A program made the translations under genes and the position numbers. Below, one piece after another: positions 12,901 to 24,600 of a DNA stretch of 64,000 bases; position 1 is the first letter of the stretch, and each line of letters begins with the position of its first letter. The notes beneath the pieces are model-generated. The model did not search any database, had not been told where the DNA came from, and saw only the letters and a list, made by a program, of their open reading frames with translations. Origin of the DNA: Cryptomeria japonica (lineage: Eukaryota; Streptophyta; Pinopsida; Cupressales; Cupressaceae); assembly GCF_030272615.1 (NCBI RefSeq), contig NC_081412.1:479616657-479680656 (forward strand), given 5' to 3'.

Positions 12901-13993
12901 GGGAAGGATGACATCATTCGCTGGTGTGGCTCCAAGGATGGAAACTACAAGCTCAACCTGGGCTACAAAATCAAAGAAGCTACTAGAGATAATCAAGAAT
13001 GGCCATCAAATTTATTCTGGAACAAGCATTATTTGCCAAAGGTTGGGGTTTTTGCCTAGTTGGTTATCCAAAAGAGAATACTCACTTGTGACAAGCTCAT
13101 GAAATTTGGAGTGCAGGTCCCAGTAGATGTATTTTATGTGGGAGAAACTTAGAATTTGTTGACCATCTATTGTTGTTATGTGAATATTTGTGTAAGTATT
13201 GGTGGCATTTCATACAAAAATTAAACCTTTATTGCTTGTTCCCAGCTGGGATTGATGACTGGTTTAAAATATGGCCACAAAACCCTTGAAGGTTGTATTT
13301 GGGGATATATGGGTAATTCCCCCATCCTTTTTTATTTGGGAATTATGGAATGAGTGCAATAGGAGGATTTTTCAGGACAAGTTGATGGCTTTGAAGGCCC
13401 TATGTTAGAAGATAGAAACCTCTTTGATTTCTCTAATCAATGAAGCTGCAAAAGGGAAGACATTAAAGATAAATGTATACACAGGTTGGGACTGTAGACT
13501 AAAACTCGCCTTTCCAAGTCTTTCTATTCCGCCTCTGTTTGGGAATAGTTCCTCCAAACCCCCGCTTCGATCCAGACCCCTTGTTCAATGTGATACACGT
13601 GATCCTGGTTGGGTCAAGATTAATTTCAACGGGGCTTCTTTGGGCAACCCAAGCCCTAGTGGCATTGGGTGTGTGATTCGTGATGAATTCAGTAATTCCC
13701 TAATGGAAGTTTCAAAACACATTGGTCATTCTACAAATAATTTAGCAGAGTTTCGTGTTGCATTACATGGCATACAGGTTGGGGTTTGTAGTGGGGCCTG
13801 GAAAACCCATTTGGAAGGCGACTCCCTAAATGTGGTAAATGCGATTAGGAAAAATGAAACTCCATGTTGGATCCTCAACCAATGGCTCCGACCAATCAAA
13901 TCTTTGTTGAATGATCTGGAGGACTTTCATATAAGTCATATCTATCGGGAAGGGAATGTGATAGCAGATGGTCTAGCTAAAGAGGCGATGTAG
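9948..13993 (+). pseudogene. LINE ORF2: AP endonuclease, reverse transcriptase, zf-RVT, RNase H; broken
   Basis: The start MRIMAWNVRGLNTPNK, with IWVLQETKWN downstream, is the APE-type endonuclease signature. The RT follows: DKAPGPDGFP near 11205-11235, GIRQGDPLSPFLF near 11755-11795, and a catalytic box reading QFVDETILFG (11899-11928) where functional copies have F/Y-A-D-D. A zf-RVT zinc-binding segment (RCILCG...HLLLLCEY) lies near 13118-13185, and RNase H closes the frame. The reading frame changes several times (frame 3 at 9948, 2 at 10097, 3 at 10575, 2 at 11078, 1 from 11572 to 13059, 2 at 13424), with extra stops, so it is non-functional. The protein would have nicked the target and reverse-transcribed the RNA there. 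Confidence 0.88.
13424..13993 (+). other. RNase H domain (RVT_3 type) of the LINE, still open
   Basis: A 189-codon open stretch forms the C-terminus of ORF2. Domain landmarks are WVKINFNGAS (first catalytic position, N where the family has D), NNLAEFRVAL (catalytic E), LEGDSLNVV (catalytic D) and GNVIADGLAKEA (last D). Plant L1 clades with this added RNase H are known. The D-to-N change is a single G-to-A step and should abolish metal binding at that site. Confidence 0.82.
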
Positions 13994-14221
13994 TCTATCA
14001 CTACATGATTGTATGGTACCATGCAAACATCATACCTCAACGATGCCTTCTATTCCAACATGAAACATCACCCTCGCCCTTCTTGATCAATGAGATCATT
14101 GATTTCCTTACATTATAGGCGAGATTTGATTTGATATTCCACATCATGTGGGATGGCATATGAGTTGGTTAACACAAGGTTTCATTAAACATCAGTAAGT
14201 GCTAGGACATCTTACGTCCCC

Positions 14222-15170
14222 TTGGCGACCATGAGAATGCAAGCTTGGTCTATTTATAGCATCCCGTTCTTATTTTTTGTATACTGCCTGGTGAATTTGA
14301 GCTATAGCAGTGTGATTGGGCATAGGGTGCGAGGGTTTCTAGGGATGGATATGCCTATAATGTTGGAGTCCACCAAGCGACATATGGCCTTCTTGGGGGA
14401 AATTTCTGACAAATGTCTGCTAGCAGTCATGGCCACGAAGCACCTACATGTTGTAAAGAGAATTTTGGGTGGGGATTTTATCAAAACTTATCATAGGTAC
14501 TGGGTAAACTCTAATATCCCATCCATGTTCGTCGCCATGCTAGTATATATGGGGGTGTGTAAGCAGCGGGTAAAGAAAATGACTCAAATGATCTTCAAGA
14601 ACTATTTTCTTGGTGAGATTGATGTTGCCTTGGATAATATCGATGCCGATTTGTGTACCCCACTGCCATAAAATTACTACATGTCACTAGGAGTGGGAAT
14701 TGAGGTTAATAAATTTGTGGTGGTTCAAGCTCTTGATTAGGGGAGCTTGGTTGCAGAATGGGATGGAAAGGATGATAATATTTCATTCTTGCTTAAAGCA
14801 ATTGGTGTTATGTTGGGGCCTAGTAAGGCTTGGATGAGGCAGCTTATTCTGGTGGAAGTTTTGAGCGAAAGGCAGGACATTGGATTTCTAGATAATTAAG
14901 AGCTTGAACTTGACAATGTGTGGGGCTTTGGCCTAGTGAAGAATGGATTCAGAACTATGATCGTCTCCCAGAGGAAATGGCCAAATCGGAGGTCCACACA
15001 GACTATGGGATGGACTACCCTCTGGTGTTCAAAGTGGTTCTTTGTTAGAAAGCTAAAGATAGTGACTAGAATCTATAGGATGAGGAGGACAATGAACTCA
15101 AGGCAGTGGCATTGGAGGAGATGGATGTTGGTTCTGTCTGAGCCATTGGGGCTATCTCTCCTTTTGTTTA
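14222..15170 (+). pseudogene. Unrecognised coding-like region in the LINE 3' part (candidate third ORF)
   Basis: A 149-codon frame (14222-14671) continues as coding-like sequence in the same frame through stops at about 14669, 14738 and 14897. It then appears to shift frame near 14930-14960 into an acidic stretch. It lies between RNase H and the poly-A tail, so it belongs to the inserted unit. The first section includes a hydrophobic segment near residues 10-28. I recognise no domain. It could be a captured host gene fragment, a lineage-specific LINE ORF, or sequence open by chance. Confidence 0.4.
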
Positions 15171-15447
15171 AGTGTTTTTTTTTAAATTTTGGCATCATCA
15201 ACAAGCATTTGCCTGAATTTTGTTAATGTAGTAAAATATGTAGGGTGGTAGTCGGGTATATTGTAGCAGTTAGCCTCTATAGTAGGTTTTTTGGATTCTT
15301 GAATGTAACTAATGGGCATCAGGCCTTTGGGGTTGTAGGATGTAGGTAGCAAGACATATTTCCAAATTATACATATAAAAATATTTTATTTTAATATAAT
15401 GGGTGTTGCTCCTCTGCAGCTATTTATCTAAAAAAAAAATACTATAA

Positions 15448-16332
15448 CAAAATGATTTACATGAGATTTTTTCTTTGAGAGGAAAACCTTGCACTCTAAA
15501 GCAACTCAATGTATTTTTTAATAATCAATACTTATAATACACTTGTAGAGTCTAAGTATTCAAAAGTTTACTTCCAACAAGAGATTGTTAGGAAAGATGA
15601 CATTAACTCTTATGTCACTCTAACATGTCCCCATATTCCTTGAAAAGTGTTCTAGGGGACGAGCGTAAAAAAAATTAATAGGTATTTCCTATGATAAATT
15701 ATAATTGCATTTCAAAGGTGAACACATGTTGATGGTGGTTATAAACAGCAATGGTAGAATATTATTCTTAGGCATCCACTTTGGGAATATGAACAATTAT
15801 GAGTTGGATGTCTGAGTTCAGAAGATGAAAGCCGGTTGTCCTATTGTGTGATTCAAAGAGTCACTGGGGGTGTTACGAAGCATCTGGGAAGACAAAATTA
15901 ATTGGCTATGGGATAGGCACCTATGAGGGAACCATGTGAATCTTATAATGCTGCTATATTTGTTGGCTATCCATTATTCTAGGCATGGATATTTGCAAGT
16001 AGTTTTTGCCTCTTTTTTTCGGTTACCGCTATGCTTTTTCCTCCAACAATTTTATATAAATTGGATCCATGAGATATTATTTTTATGGGGTTATCCCACA
16101 ATAGTGGGTTACGATTCTAGTGACAAACAAGAATTATTGGCTACTAAAAAATAAAATTAAAAGGTCTTAAAAGAGAACTAGCCATTGTCAACAATTTTTT
16201 TTTATAAAATTAAAGAGATCAAAATGAAACAAAATAAGTTCAAGATTGTTAAAAAAACTTTAATACAACAAATATTATTTTTATGTGCACTTAAAAATCT
16301 AGTTTGATATTATTTTTTGATAATCAAGAGGA
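15448..16332. other. Intergenic DNA between LINE and LTR nest
   Basis: AT-rich sequence with no recognisable gene. The only notable frame (15936-16154, 72 codons) has no family signature. Confidence 0.5.
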
Positions 16333-16337
16333 ATCAA

Positions 16338-16706
16338 TGTTAGACTAAAATGTATTATTTTATTTTATTAATTAAATCATATTGATTAAATAATTAAGTC
16401 ACATTTTCTCTATTTCACTTAAGCTAAATTTAGGAAGATTTTTATAGGAATTATTATTTTAATAATTCCTTTCTTTTATAAATGCATCCTTTAGGGTTGC
16501 ATTAGGGTTTTTTGATCTCCTTTATTAATGATTGACCTCATTGTAAAATCCATTCCCTTACACATTTGATTATTATTATTCCATATTTTTGCTCTAGGTT
16601 TTCAAAGCAATCTTTGTGTTTTGTGTGAATCTTCCATTGTTTTGATAGGTTATTTGCATATAGGTGTTCACTGGGTTCTATGAGGTTGTATTTCACAACT
16701 TTAACA
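16338..16706 (+). repeat. 5' LTR of outer copia-type element
   Basis: It starts TGTTAGACTAAAATG and ends CACAACTTTAACA. It is paired with 39485-39850 and shares GGTTGCATTAGGG and TTTTTGCTCTAGGTTTTCAA. The PBS follows with no spacer. Confidence 0.88.
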
Positions 16707-16719
16707 TGGTATCAGAGCT
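16707..16719 (+). promoter_or_regulatory. Primer-binding site (initiator Met tRNA)
   Basis: TGGTATCAGAGCT abuts the 5' LTR. It is the standard plant copia minus-strand primer site. Confidence 0.88.
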
Positions 16720-17449
16720 TCAAACCTGAGGCTTTCCTGTTCGTTTGATTGGGAGATTCTACCTATAACAGGTCTTCTATGCAATTTGGGTTGATTTAAA
16801 CCTCACCATTGAATCTGACATGTGGGAAATAGTCAAGATTGACCTTTTGTTTGTCAATTTTTTATTCACGGGGCTAGATCTATGAGGATTTGAAGAACTG
16901 ATTTTTTTCTAATCTAGGGGGAACCCGATTTTGGAGCAGTTCGAGCAAAAAAGACCTCATGGTTGGATTCAAGAGGCCGATTCCATAAATTTTCATATAT
17001 AATTCGACCAAGTTTGGGCATCAAAGACCTCTCGGGAAATTTTTTTTGCTTGTATGGGTCAATTTTGATGAGGGCACATAAATCGAGGCAAAATCTGGGG
17101 GTAGCAGAAAATTTTGGGCACTTCAGCACAAAACAAAGGTCACCATCGCACTCAGAAGGTCCCAAAGCCCCTAAATCGCCTATCAAATCGTCAAAATCGG
17201 AGGTTAGAAATTTTTTTGGGTGATTTTTTATTGGCATGCTTTACGAGGCATGTAAATTTGTATGGCCATACCGCCTGTAGGGTTAGTACCAGTGTCAGAT
17301 TTTTTTCAAAAAAAATTGGTGAAAGAAAAATCATCATGCATAAATATTTTTGTTAAAATATTTTGGGGGTGCAAATTTATTTTTCAAGGAAGGTTATCTT
17401 TTTTAATTAAAAAAAAAAGAAAGAGATCAAACCTTCTGCAACAAAAGTA
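16720..17449 (+). other. Left part of copia-type interior, non-coding
   Basis: No gag, protease or RT motif is visible. Short open frames on both strands overlap in the same bases and look accidental. Confidence 0.6.
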
Positions 17450-17454
17450 CCATG

Positions 17455-18247
17455 TGTAGACACCTAAAATTGTCCAGTCTAATTAAATAAATATTTTATT
17501 TTAAAATTATTTTAGCCTAATTCTTCTATTAATTAAATAAATCTTTATTTATTTAATTAATTCATTTATCCTCTTCTAGCCTTATTTCTCATTTAAATAA
17601 ATACCTTTATTTATTTAAATTATCCTTTTCTTAAATTAAATAAATATCTTATTTATTTAATTGATCCCACTTCTTCTATTAATTAAATAAATATTTATTT
17701 ATTTAATTAATTCATTAGTCTTTTCCACCCATGACACATGTCATTCATCTCTTAATTCATACACTACCTACTCTCTTATTATTTTCTTATTTTCTCTACC
17801 TACCCTCTAATCATAGCTGACCATTTATCTTTTACACCTCTCAATCTTATCCTTCCATTTTCATATAGTGTCTTCTATATAAGGAGATGCTTCCTTCATT
17901 ATCAACCCCCTGGACATATACATTCTAATCAAGCACTCGACTATGCTTTCGAACTTTAATATGCAATCCTACTTGTAACCACATTTCCGTTCTTTGTTGA
18001 GCTCTTGTGCACACATAAAATCTGAGAGCAAATCTATTAAAAAAGATCAATGGAGATAGTAAGAATGGAGATTCAAACCCTATTGGACATGTGATGGTAT
18101 AATCTTTGTGATTTCATTTGATTTGCATGGTCTTAGGTAATCTTCATATGTTATGGTGGATCTTTGTTGTTGTTAGGCTAGGGTTTTGTGGTTGAATTCA
18201 TTTAGTCTCTCAATATTATTGTTGTTATCCATTTTCATCGTATACAT
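17455..18247 (+). repeat. 5' LTR of middle (Tat-like) element
   Basis: TG...CA ends. U3 holds a chain of AT-only inverted repeats (17480-17735) of the form AAATAAAT...ATTTATTT. A TATA box TATATAA lies at 17876-17882, and the same TATATAAGGAGATGC is in the 3' LTR at 37611. Confidence 0.9.
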
Positions 18248-18250
18248 TTT

Positions 18251-18268
18251 GGCACGCCCGATGAGACT
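18251..18268 (+). promoter_or_regulatory. Primer-binding site of middle element
   Basis: TGGCACGCCCGATGAGAC follows the LTR after three bases and starts with the TGG complementary to tRNA CCA. I cannot name the tRNA with confidence. Confidence 0.65.
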
Positions 18269-19693
18269 CTTGTCCCTTTTGCATTTAACATCTTTTGTGT
18301 AGATTTTGTCTTTTTGAAGTTGCAGATCTGACATTTCCAACATTTCGACATTTTCATGTCTGTGTACCTTCGGATCGCGTTTTTGATTTTCTGTCACATC
18401 TATAACATCTGGAATCGCGTTTGCGTCTTCGACATTATTTCACTTTTTTTTGTAGATTCTAGGAAACGTGTCTGTGTTCCCTATTCGCACTTGTGAGGTC
18501 TCTAGAAGCGTCTGTGTTCAGTTTCGCATCTGTGTTTGGGAACCGCATCTGTGTCAGATCTAACCGCGTTTGCGTATTTATATAGCATGTGTGTTAATTA
18601 TAATTGCATTTGCGTTCAGTTGTTGCATTTTGGCTTCTTTGATTCGGTTTTTCATCATTCGGATTTCAAATCTGGTTTATATTGAGCTAACATCTTCAGA
18701 TCTAACAAAATTGGTGCAGCTTGTCTTGAAAGAAAAATTGTTTTGTCGAAGGCCCCTATTTCACAAAGTCTTTTGGATCTAAAATTTACCTAACTTTTGT
18801 GCTTGTAGGAAGGGGTGATCATTTGAAACAATCCAAACTACTAAAAAATCTTTGTTGCAGGACCTTGACAAGGATTTCCTTTTGATCTTTATTGTGTGCC
18901 TTGTTTTCATAGATTATCAAACACTTCAATTGGTGCACTAAAATTGAACCAGTGTCTTTTGTGTCTTGGGCAATAAGCTCTTTTTGTTTAATCTTTAGAG
19001 GGCCTGTCTCCCCGTGTGGTCATTAGGACTACTAGTGAGGAGAGGACAACCCAAGTGGTAGCGAGGAAAACCCACCTCTTCTGAACCACTATAAACAATT
19101 GTATTCATGGTGAAAACTATGGATAACGTGTGTTGATTAGTTCATACTGACACTATGTCTCCCCATAAACCCATTTGATCAAATTTATTTGATCAGTTAT
19201 AGGGCGTAACCCCTACCGGCTGGGAGCCTTCTGTATTTATAGAGCTGAAAGTGCCACATGTATGGCCACACGAGCGGATGCCCTTACTAGCACCTTTTTG
19301 TTTTAGAAGCCAAAATCCTTCTAGTTGTTGGGGCAGGAGGTCGGACCTCTAGAGCGGCCCACACACATACGGTTCTTAATAGAGATACAAAGTTCACCAC
19401 GGGGAGTTTTTGTGGGGACTGATGCTTGGCTGCCCCGAGAAGTGAGTGTCGAGGGTGGAGCCAGTGGGGTCAAGCATCTAAGTATCCATTCTGAATAGCA
19501 TAGCCTCATGTGGGATCAACAATTATTGTCCTGTCTAGCCATAAGAATTGTGCTTGTCTTATTTTGAACAATCAAACATTCAAGACCAAACATCAAAACA
19601 TTGTGTCTTCAAGTATATGCAAAACAATTTTACATCAAACAACACACTTTTATTTGAGTCATTTTGAGTCTGAAAACTTGCAAACATTGAGTT
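18269..19693 (+). other. Leader of middle element, left part
   Basis: Untranslated leader with many scattered copies of CGTCTGTGT/CATCTGTGT-like words (18370-18640). These continue on the other side of the inner insertion, which shows the leader was cut in two. No ORF is credible here. Confidence 0.65.
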
Positions 19694-19698
19694 CTCAT

Positions 19699-20918
19699 TG
19701 TAAAGCGGAAAATCGCGGTCGAACCCTAGTTGGTCTCCCCTCTTCTAACTCCAAGGAGAGAGAAGGGAGGTTCGCTAGGATTCGATGGGTTTTCACTTAG
19801 GGGGAAGACTTTACATTCAAAAGAGGGGTTGAAACTCATAAGATTCAATCCCATACGATGTAAGATTGGATGCTAAATGAATTTCAAGGGTTAGGAAAGC
19901 AAGGCTACCCTCTTTTGTAAAGAATGTTGATTAAGGAAATTAAGCTAAGGATGCATAGAAAGTCATAAAGATTCGCTTATAAACTGAGTTCGGGTTATAG
20001 GATGAAGCTGCGGACCTGGAATTAGCAGTAAAATGTCGATACGGCACTGTCCTGCAAATTTGAGCAAAAGTTGTCGGGACGATGGCGTCCGGCGCCACGG
20101 TCCTCCGAAAAATCCGCGAAACGAAGGGGGATCTGTTCGTCTCTGCACAAGGATTCCAGATCTTCAATTTCAGCCGCGTACCTGCAACCTACACACAGAA
20201 AAGCGAAGACGATTGGGGGGTTAGGGATTAGGGGTTTGCCTTTAGGTCAAACCCTGGTTTTGGAATTAACCAAGAAATGAGCAAGAGCTGTAAATGTAAA
20301 TGACTGTAAAACAAGTACTAATACCTTGTTCTAAGGATGTTTGTATCCTTATGTGCGAAGGTTTAGATGTTGTATGTTGTATGTTGTATGTGATCTCCTC
20401 TTCAATGGTTGAATCCTTGTCTTGAATGCAACACTTTGCCTTGAATGGAGACTTGGAATGATCAATTGCTTGAATGCTTGAATGCTTGAGTATAATTTCC
20501 ACGCTTTGTACCCATATCCTCTTCATATTCCTCTGCCAAATGAGAGAGAAAATGTAGCTTATATACTTGTCATTTAGGGTTGATAGACTGATTTTCCCGA
20601 CCTTAGGCCGACCAGGGAAGTATATTTCCAAATTGCAAACGAAAAGACCTGATACCACTTAGGAAACCGGGCCCAAAATAGGACCCAGGGACCAGGGCGC
20701 TGGGCGCCCTGGTCCTGGAGGACCAGGGCGTTGGGCACTCTGGTCCCACCTCCCGGGGCAGCAGGGTGCAAGGAGGTTTAGGCCAGGGTGCATGAAAAAT
20801 GCAGTTTTCAGTGTCGTGAGCAAGTTTTGGGGTCTCCATTCAGGTTGTGTGTTGCGTCGCCATCGTGAAGACCGAAATGCAGTCGAAATTGCAAGTGTCA
20901 CAATTTTAGGACGCTACA
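19699..20918 (-). repeat. 3' LTR of inner element
   Basis: On the - strand it begins TGTAGCGTCC and ends CGCTTTACA. It holds two 31-bp GC-rich units at 20689-20747 and a TATATAAG box (20558-20565, - strand). Open frames inside (such as 20266-20658) recur at the same place in the other LTR because the LTRs are copies; they are not genes. Confidence 0.92.
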
Positions 20919-20932
20919 TTTAGCCCCCACTT
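20919..20932 (-). promoter_or_regulatory. Polypurine tract of inner element
   Basis: On the - strand, AAGTGGGGGCTAAA sits immediately before the 3' LTR and would prime plus-strand DNA. Confidence 0.78.
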
Positions 20933-21663
20933 TAGCGGGAGTATGTATGCTCATACTTCCGGTAAAGTACAAGGAAACAACGTTGAAAGACTTTCACCAC
21001 GTCAAGGAGGCAAGATACACCAAGCCCCCAGTGGACTAAGGATCTTACAACTTCGATTGACAAAGTAAAAGGGAAGATCATGAGGAAGAACCATGACTGT
21101 CAGTAGTAAGGTTCCCTCACTATGAGTCATGCAAAAGAAATACCAAAAATCTTCAAGACAAAGCTAAGTTTGCCAAGAAATTTTCAAGTATCTTTGAAAG
21201 GATAGACAGGGTGTATGCCCCCCTACGTTAAAGCGATCGCACACGCCTCAACGGGGGTGATTGTTTTAACGTAGTGATACACATAAGAAATGAGAAAGGA
21301 AAAAGGAGCACGTTATCGCAAAGATTTAGCCCCCAAGTGTGAGATAAACCCAAGGATAATAGACACAAAACACAAAGCACGAGGTGACTTCGCTTTCCTC
21401 GGGGTCAGTATGCTGTATGATAAGTCATGTATATATATCATATGTATGTATGCATAATTGTTCTTCATTCCCCAATCAAGGAAGGTCACCTAGAAGAAGG
21501 GAACACATGTGTCTTTTGAGTCAACATGAGAGAGATCGAGAGATCTCAATGCTTTGCATCGTCCTCAAGTAGACAACACTAAGGACGACAAATAGAACAA
21601 TGAGAATAACATATAGAAGAAGTAACAAAAGGGAGGGAGAGAGAATCTGCCATGCTAATGTAA
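20933..21663 (-). other. 3' untranslated interior of inner element
   Basis: About 730 bp separates the gag-protease stop codon from the PPT. A full Tat element would carry about 4 kb of RT-RNase H-integrase. No pol motif is visible on either strand. Confidence 0.7.
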
Positions 21664-24600
21664 CTAGTCTAGCATGTCATCTACCCCCCGATCTTGCTGA
21701 TCAATGTTTCGGGAAGGCAGGGAACACGCTAGAGGAGGAACATCCAACACAACAGATGGAGCTATCACAAGATCCAAACAAGGGCTATGTTCATGTTCCA
21801 AGCCACATTGTTCTTGTCTAGGAGCTAGGATAAGTGCTTTAGAAAATTCATTAGATAAATGGTTATCAACATCAACAAGTTCATATTCACTATCAGAAGC
21901 AAAAGGAGTAACATTTTCATCATGCATAACATTTTCATCTATATCAAGATTTATAAAAATAGGATCTTTAACTTGCACAGGATCAAGACCATCATGCATC
22001 TTATGTTTAGGAGATTTAGGCTCAATATCCGGCTGAGGAGAAAATGGAATAATGCTTGTTGAAGGTGTTTTTGGAGATTGCAAAGTTTGAGAAGCAGCTG
22101 CTTGAGCCCTAAGACGACGCTTTCGTCGACGTTCCCGTGCAGAACGATTACGTCTAGTCTTAGTAGGAAGTGTAGAAGATAGAGGAGGAGGAACTGCTCC
22201 ATATAAAGGAGGAGTTTTTGGTTTAGGAAGAAGACCAAGTCCATCATGACGAGGAGGTATAGGTCTATTTTTAGAAGATTTATTAGGCATAGACATAGTC
22301 GCATCCATAGGGACGGGTTGGGAATCTTCTTGGGGAAAGACATTAGTTTTGTCTTTCAAAGGAAGAATTTCCTTCTCAAGAATGATAGGAATGTCAAGTT
22401 TAGGTGCTCTAGGTTCACTTAGAGATAGGATCATATCTGTTTTCCACTTTTGATAAGATTTGAAAAGATGATCACTTCGCGGAGGAAGAGATTGGAATTG
22501 TTTGGGCCAAAAGTAATCAATAGGAACACTAGAGGTTCTTTCAGCTGGTTTAAAGAGACTATGATTGACAGTAACAACTTCACCATTATGGGGAAATTTC
22601 AAACACTTATGAATAGGAGAAGCAATAGCTTTCATGGAAGATAGCCAAGGATAACCAAGCTTCACACGAAATTGTTCGGAAGAAGGAATAATAGCAAAGT
22701 TCACATCAAGGGATTTGTTATGGACCTCAATAGGCAATGTAATAGAACCAATTGCAGGAGAAGAAAATGCATCAAATAGTTTCACAATCACATCTGTTTT
22801 GTCATAGATCACTTGATTCAATTGCAAAGTAAAAAGAAATTCTTTAGTAATAACATTAACCATGCACGAAGGATCAATAAGCACTCCACGGCAAGGCATA
22901 TTCTTGACTTTTGCAACTATGTATAAAGGACCATCAGGTGCCCTAATGGTTTCGCTAGAATCAAATGTGATGGAAGGTTCTTTAGGGTTTTCTTGCTGCT
23001 CTACAAAGTTAATCACATTCAGAGTCATAGACACAAGACCATCAGATGAGAAAGAGGAATCATTAGCCTCAATCACATTAGAAGTATGAGAAGTATGAGA
23101 AGGTAATGGATCAGTAAAAATCTGAAGATTTTGGTTAGGAGGAGCTACAGATGTGTTGCCTTTATCATTCACTCCAGAAACAGAAATAGTATTATTATCA
23201 ATCAAATCTTGAATTTTACCCTTTAGAGAAAAACATTTTTCAGTATCATGCCCAGGCTGACGATGAAAGTGACAAAAAGCTTTGTGATCAAAATAAGGTG
23301 AAGTAATCTTTGCAGGATCAATTTGTCTTATAGGAGGAAGGGTAAGCACATTTTGTCCCAATAACTTATTCATAATATCATGCAATGATTCATTCAAAGG
23401 AGTATACTTTCTTTCTTTCTTGAAAAATTTAGAAATAGGAGGCACACCTGATGCTGCATTCACATTGTTGTTGATGATGTTTTCATTGAATTTGATGGAA
23501 TCTCTGTTTGGTTTAAACTTCCCAAATGGTTGTTGACTGCTATCACCCTTATCACTTGGAGCCATAGGATGTGATTGTTCCATTTGACTCACAGTCAGTT
23601 GATAATTGTGAAGAGTGGTGCACAACTGTTGGAAAGAAGTAAACTCAGAAAACAGAAGTTTGTCTCGAATATCTTTTTGTAAATTAGAAATAAAGATTCT
23701 TTGAATATCATTGTCAGGCACTGGAAAAGAAATTTGAGCATACAAATGCTTATATCTACCAATGAAATCAGTCACTTTTTCTTTAACACCTTGTTTACAA
23801 TGCATTAAATCAATCAAAGTAACTTTAGGACTTATATTGTTTTGAAATTGTTGAATGAAAGCATTTGCAAGTTGTTCGAAAGAAGTAATAGAATAAGAAG
23901 GCAACGAGCAATACCATTGTAGGGCTTTGTCTCTTAATGCTCTAGTAAATAGTTTTGCAAGCAACCTTTGGTCATAAGCAAAATCAGTACATATTGTTTG
24001 AAAAGTCTTAACATGTGTTAGAGGATCTCCTTTACCATTATAAAGTTCCAAATGCAGGATTTCAACATGCTTAGGAGGAATAGCTCGAACAATGTCAAGA
24101 GAAAGTGGGCTCGCAACATCAAATGTGGGCACACTAAACTTAGATTGATTCATAGAGGCAATTTGTTGCTGTAAAGAAGAGACAGTTTGTGCAAGATTAT
24201 TAATGGTAGCTTCAGTCGAAGAGTTCATATTAGGTGTGTTAGATTGAGATGGAGGTGTGATGTTATTGAAAGATGGTAAAGAGTAAGGTGGTGGGACCCT
24301 ATGATAGTCAACCATAGGGGATGATTGGATAGGAGGAACACTACAAGGAGGAATGGAATGGTTAAATGAATTGCCCCCTTGTGTCATGTTCATTTGTGAA
24401 GATGTAATAGGAACACTTATTGAAGGAATGAATGAAGAAGTCGGATTAAATGAAGGAATAGGGTTAATTGAAGAAGGAGGATTGCCCCCATGACTGGTAA
24501 TCACAGGAGGAATGTCTTGTATAGAGGTAGCCATGATGTTCGATGTAAAGGTAGGTATACTAGCAATAGAAGTGGTCAAAGGAATAGAATGATTGACTTG

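Larger units (their letters stand above)
7864..15439 (+). mobile_element. L1-type LINE, near full length, decayed
   Basis: A non-LTR retrotransposon of about 7.57 kb. In order it has a 5' leader, ORF1 (DUF4283-like domain plus zinc knuckle), ORF2 (AP endonuclease, reverse transcriptase, zf-RVT, RNase H), a 1.4-kb 3' region and an A10 tail at 15430-15439. An 11-bp direct repeat AAATACTATAA flanks it (7853-7863 and 15437-15447), as expected from target-primed insertion. ORF2 changes frame repeatedly and has many stops, so this copy cannot move by itself. The matching ends suggest no large 5' truncation at this site. Confidence 0.85.

Noticed and set aside
20266-20658. 130-codon frame in the inner 3' LTR, with a near-identical twin at 26748-27140
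   Set aside because: The twin exists because LTRs are copies of each other. The frame overlaps the LTR promoter and has no domain.
22450-23089. + strand frames opposite the gag-protease ORF
   Set aside because: They are shadows of the long - strand coding frame.
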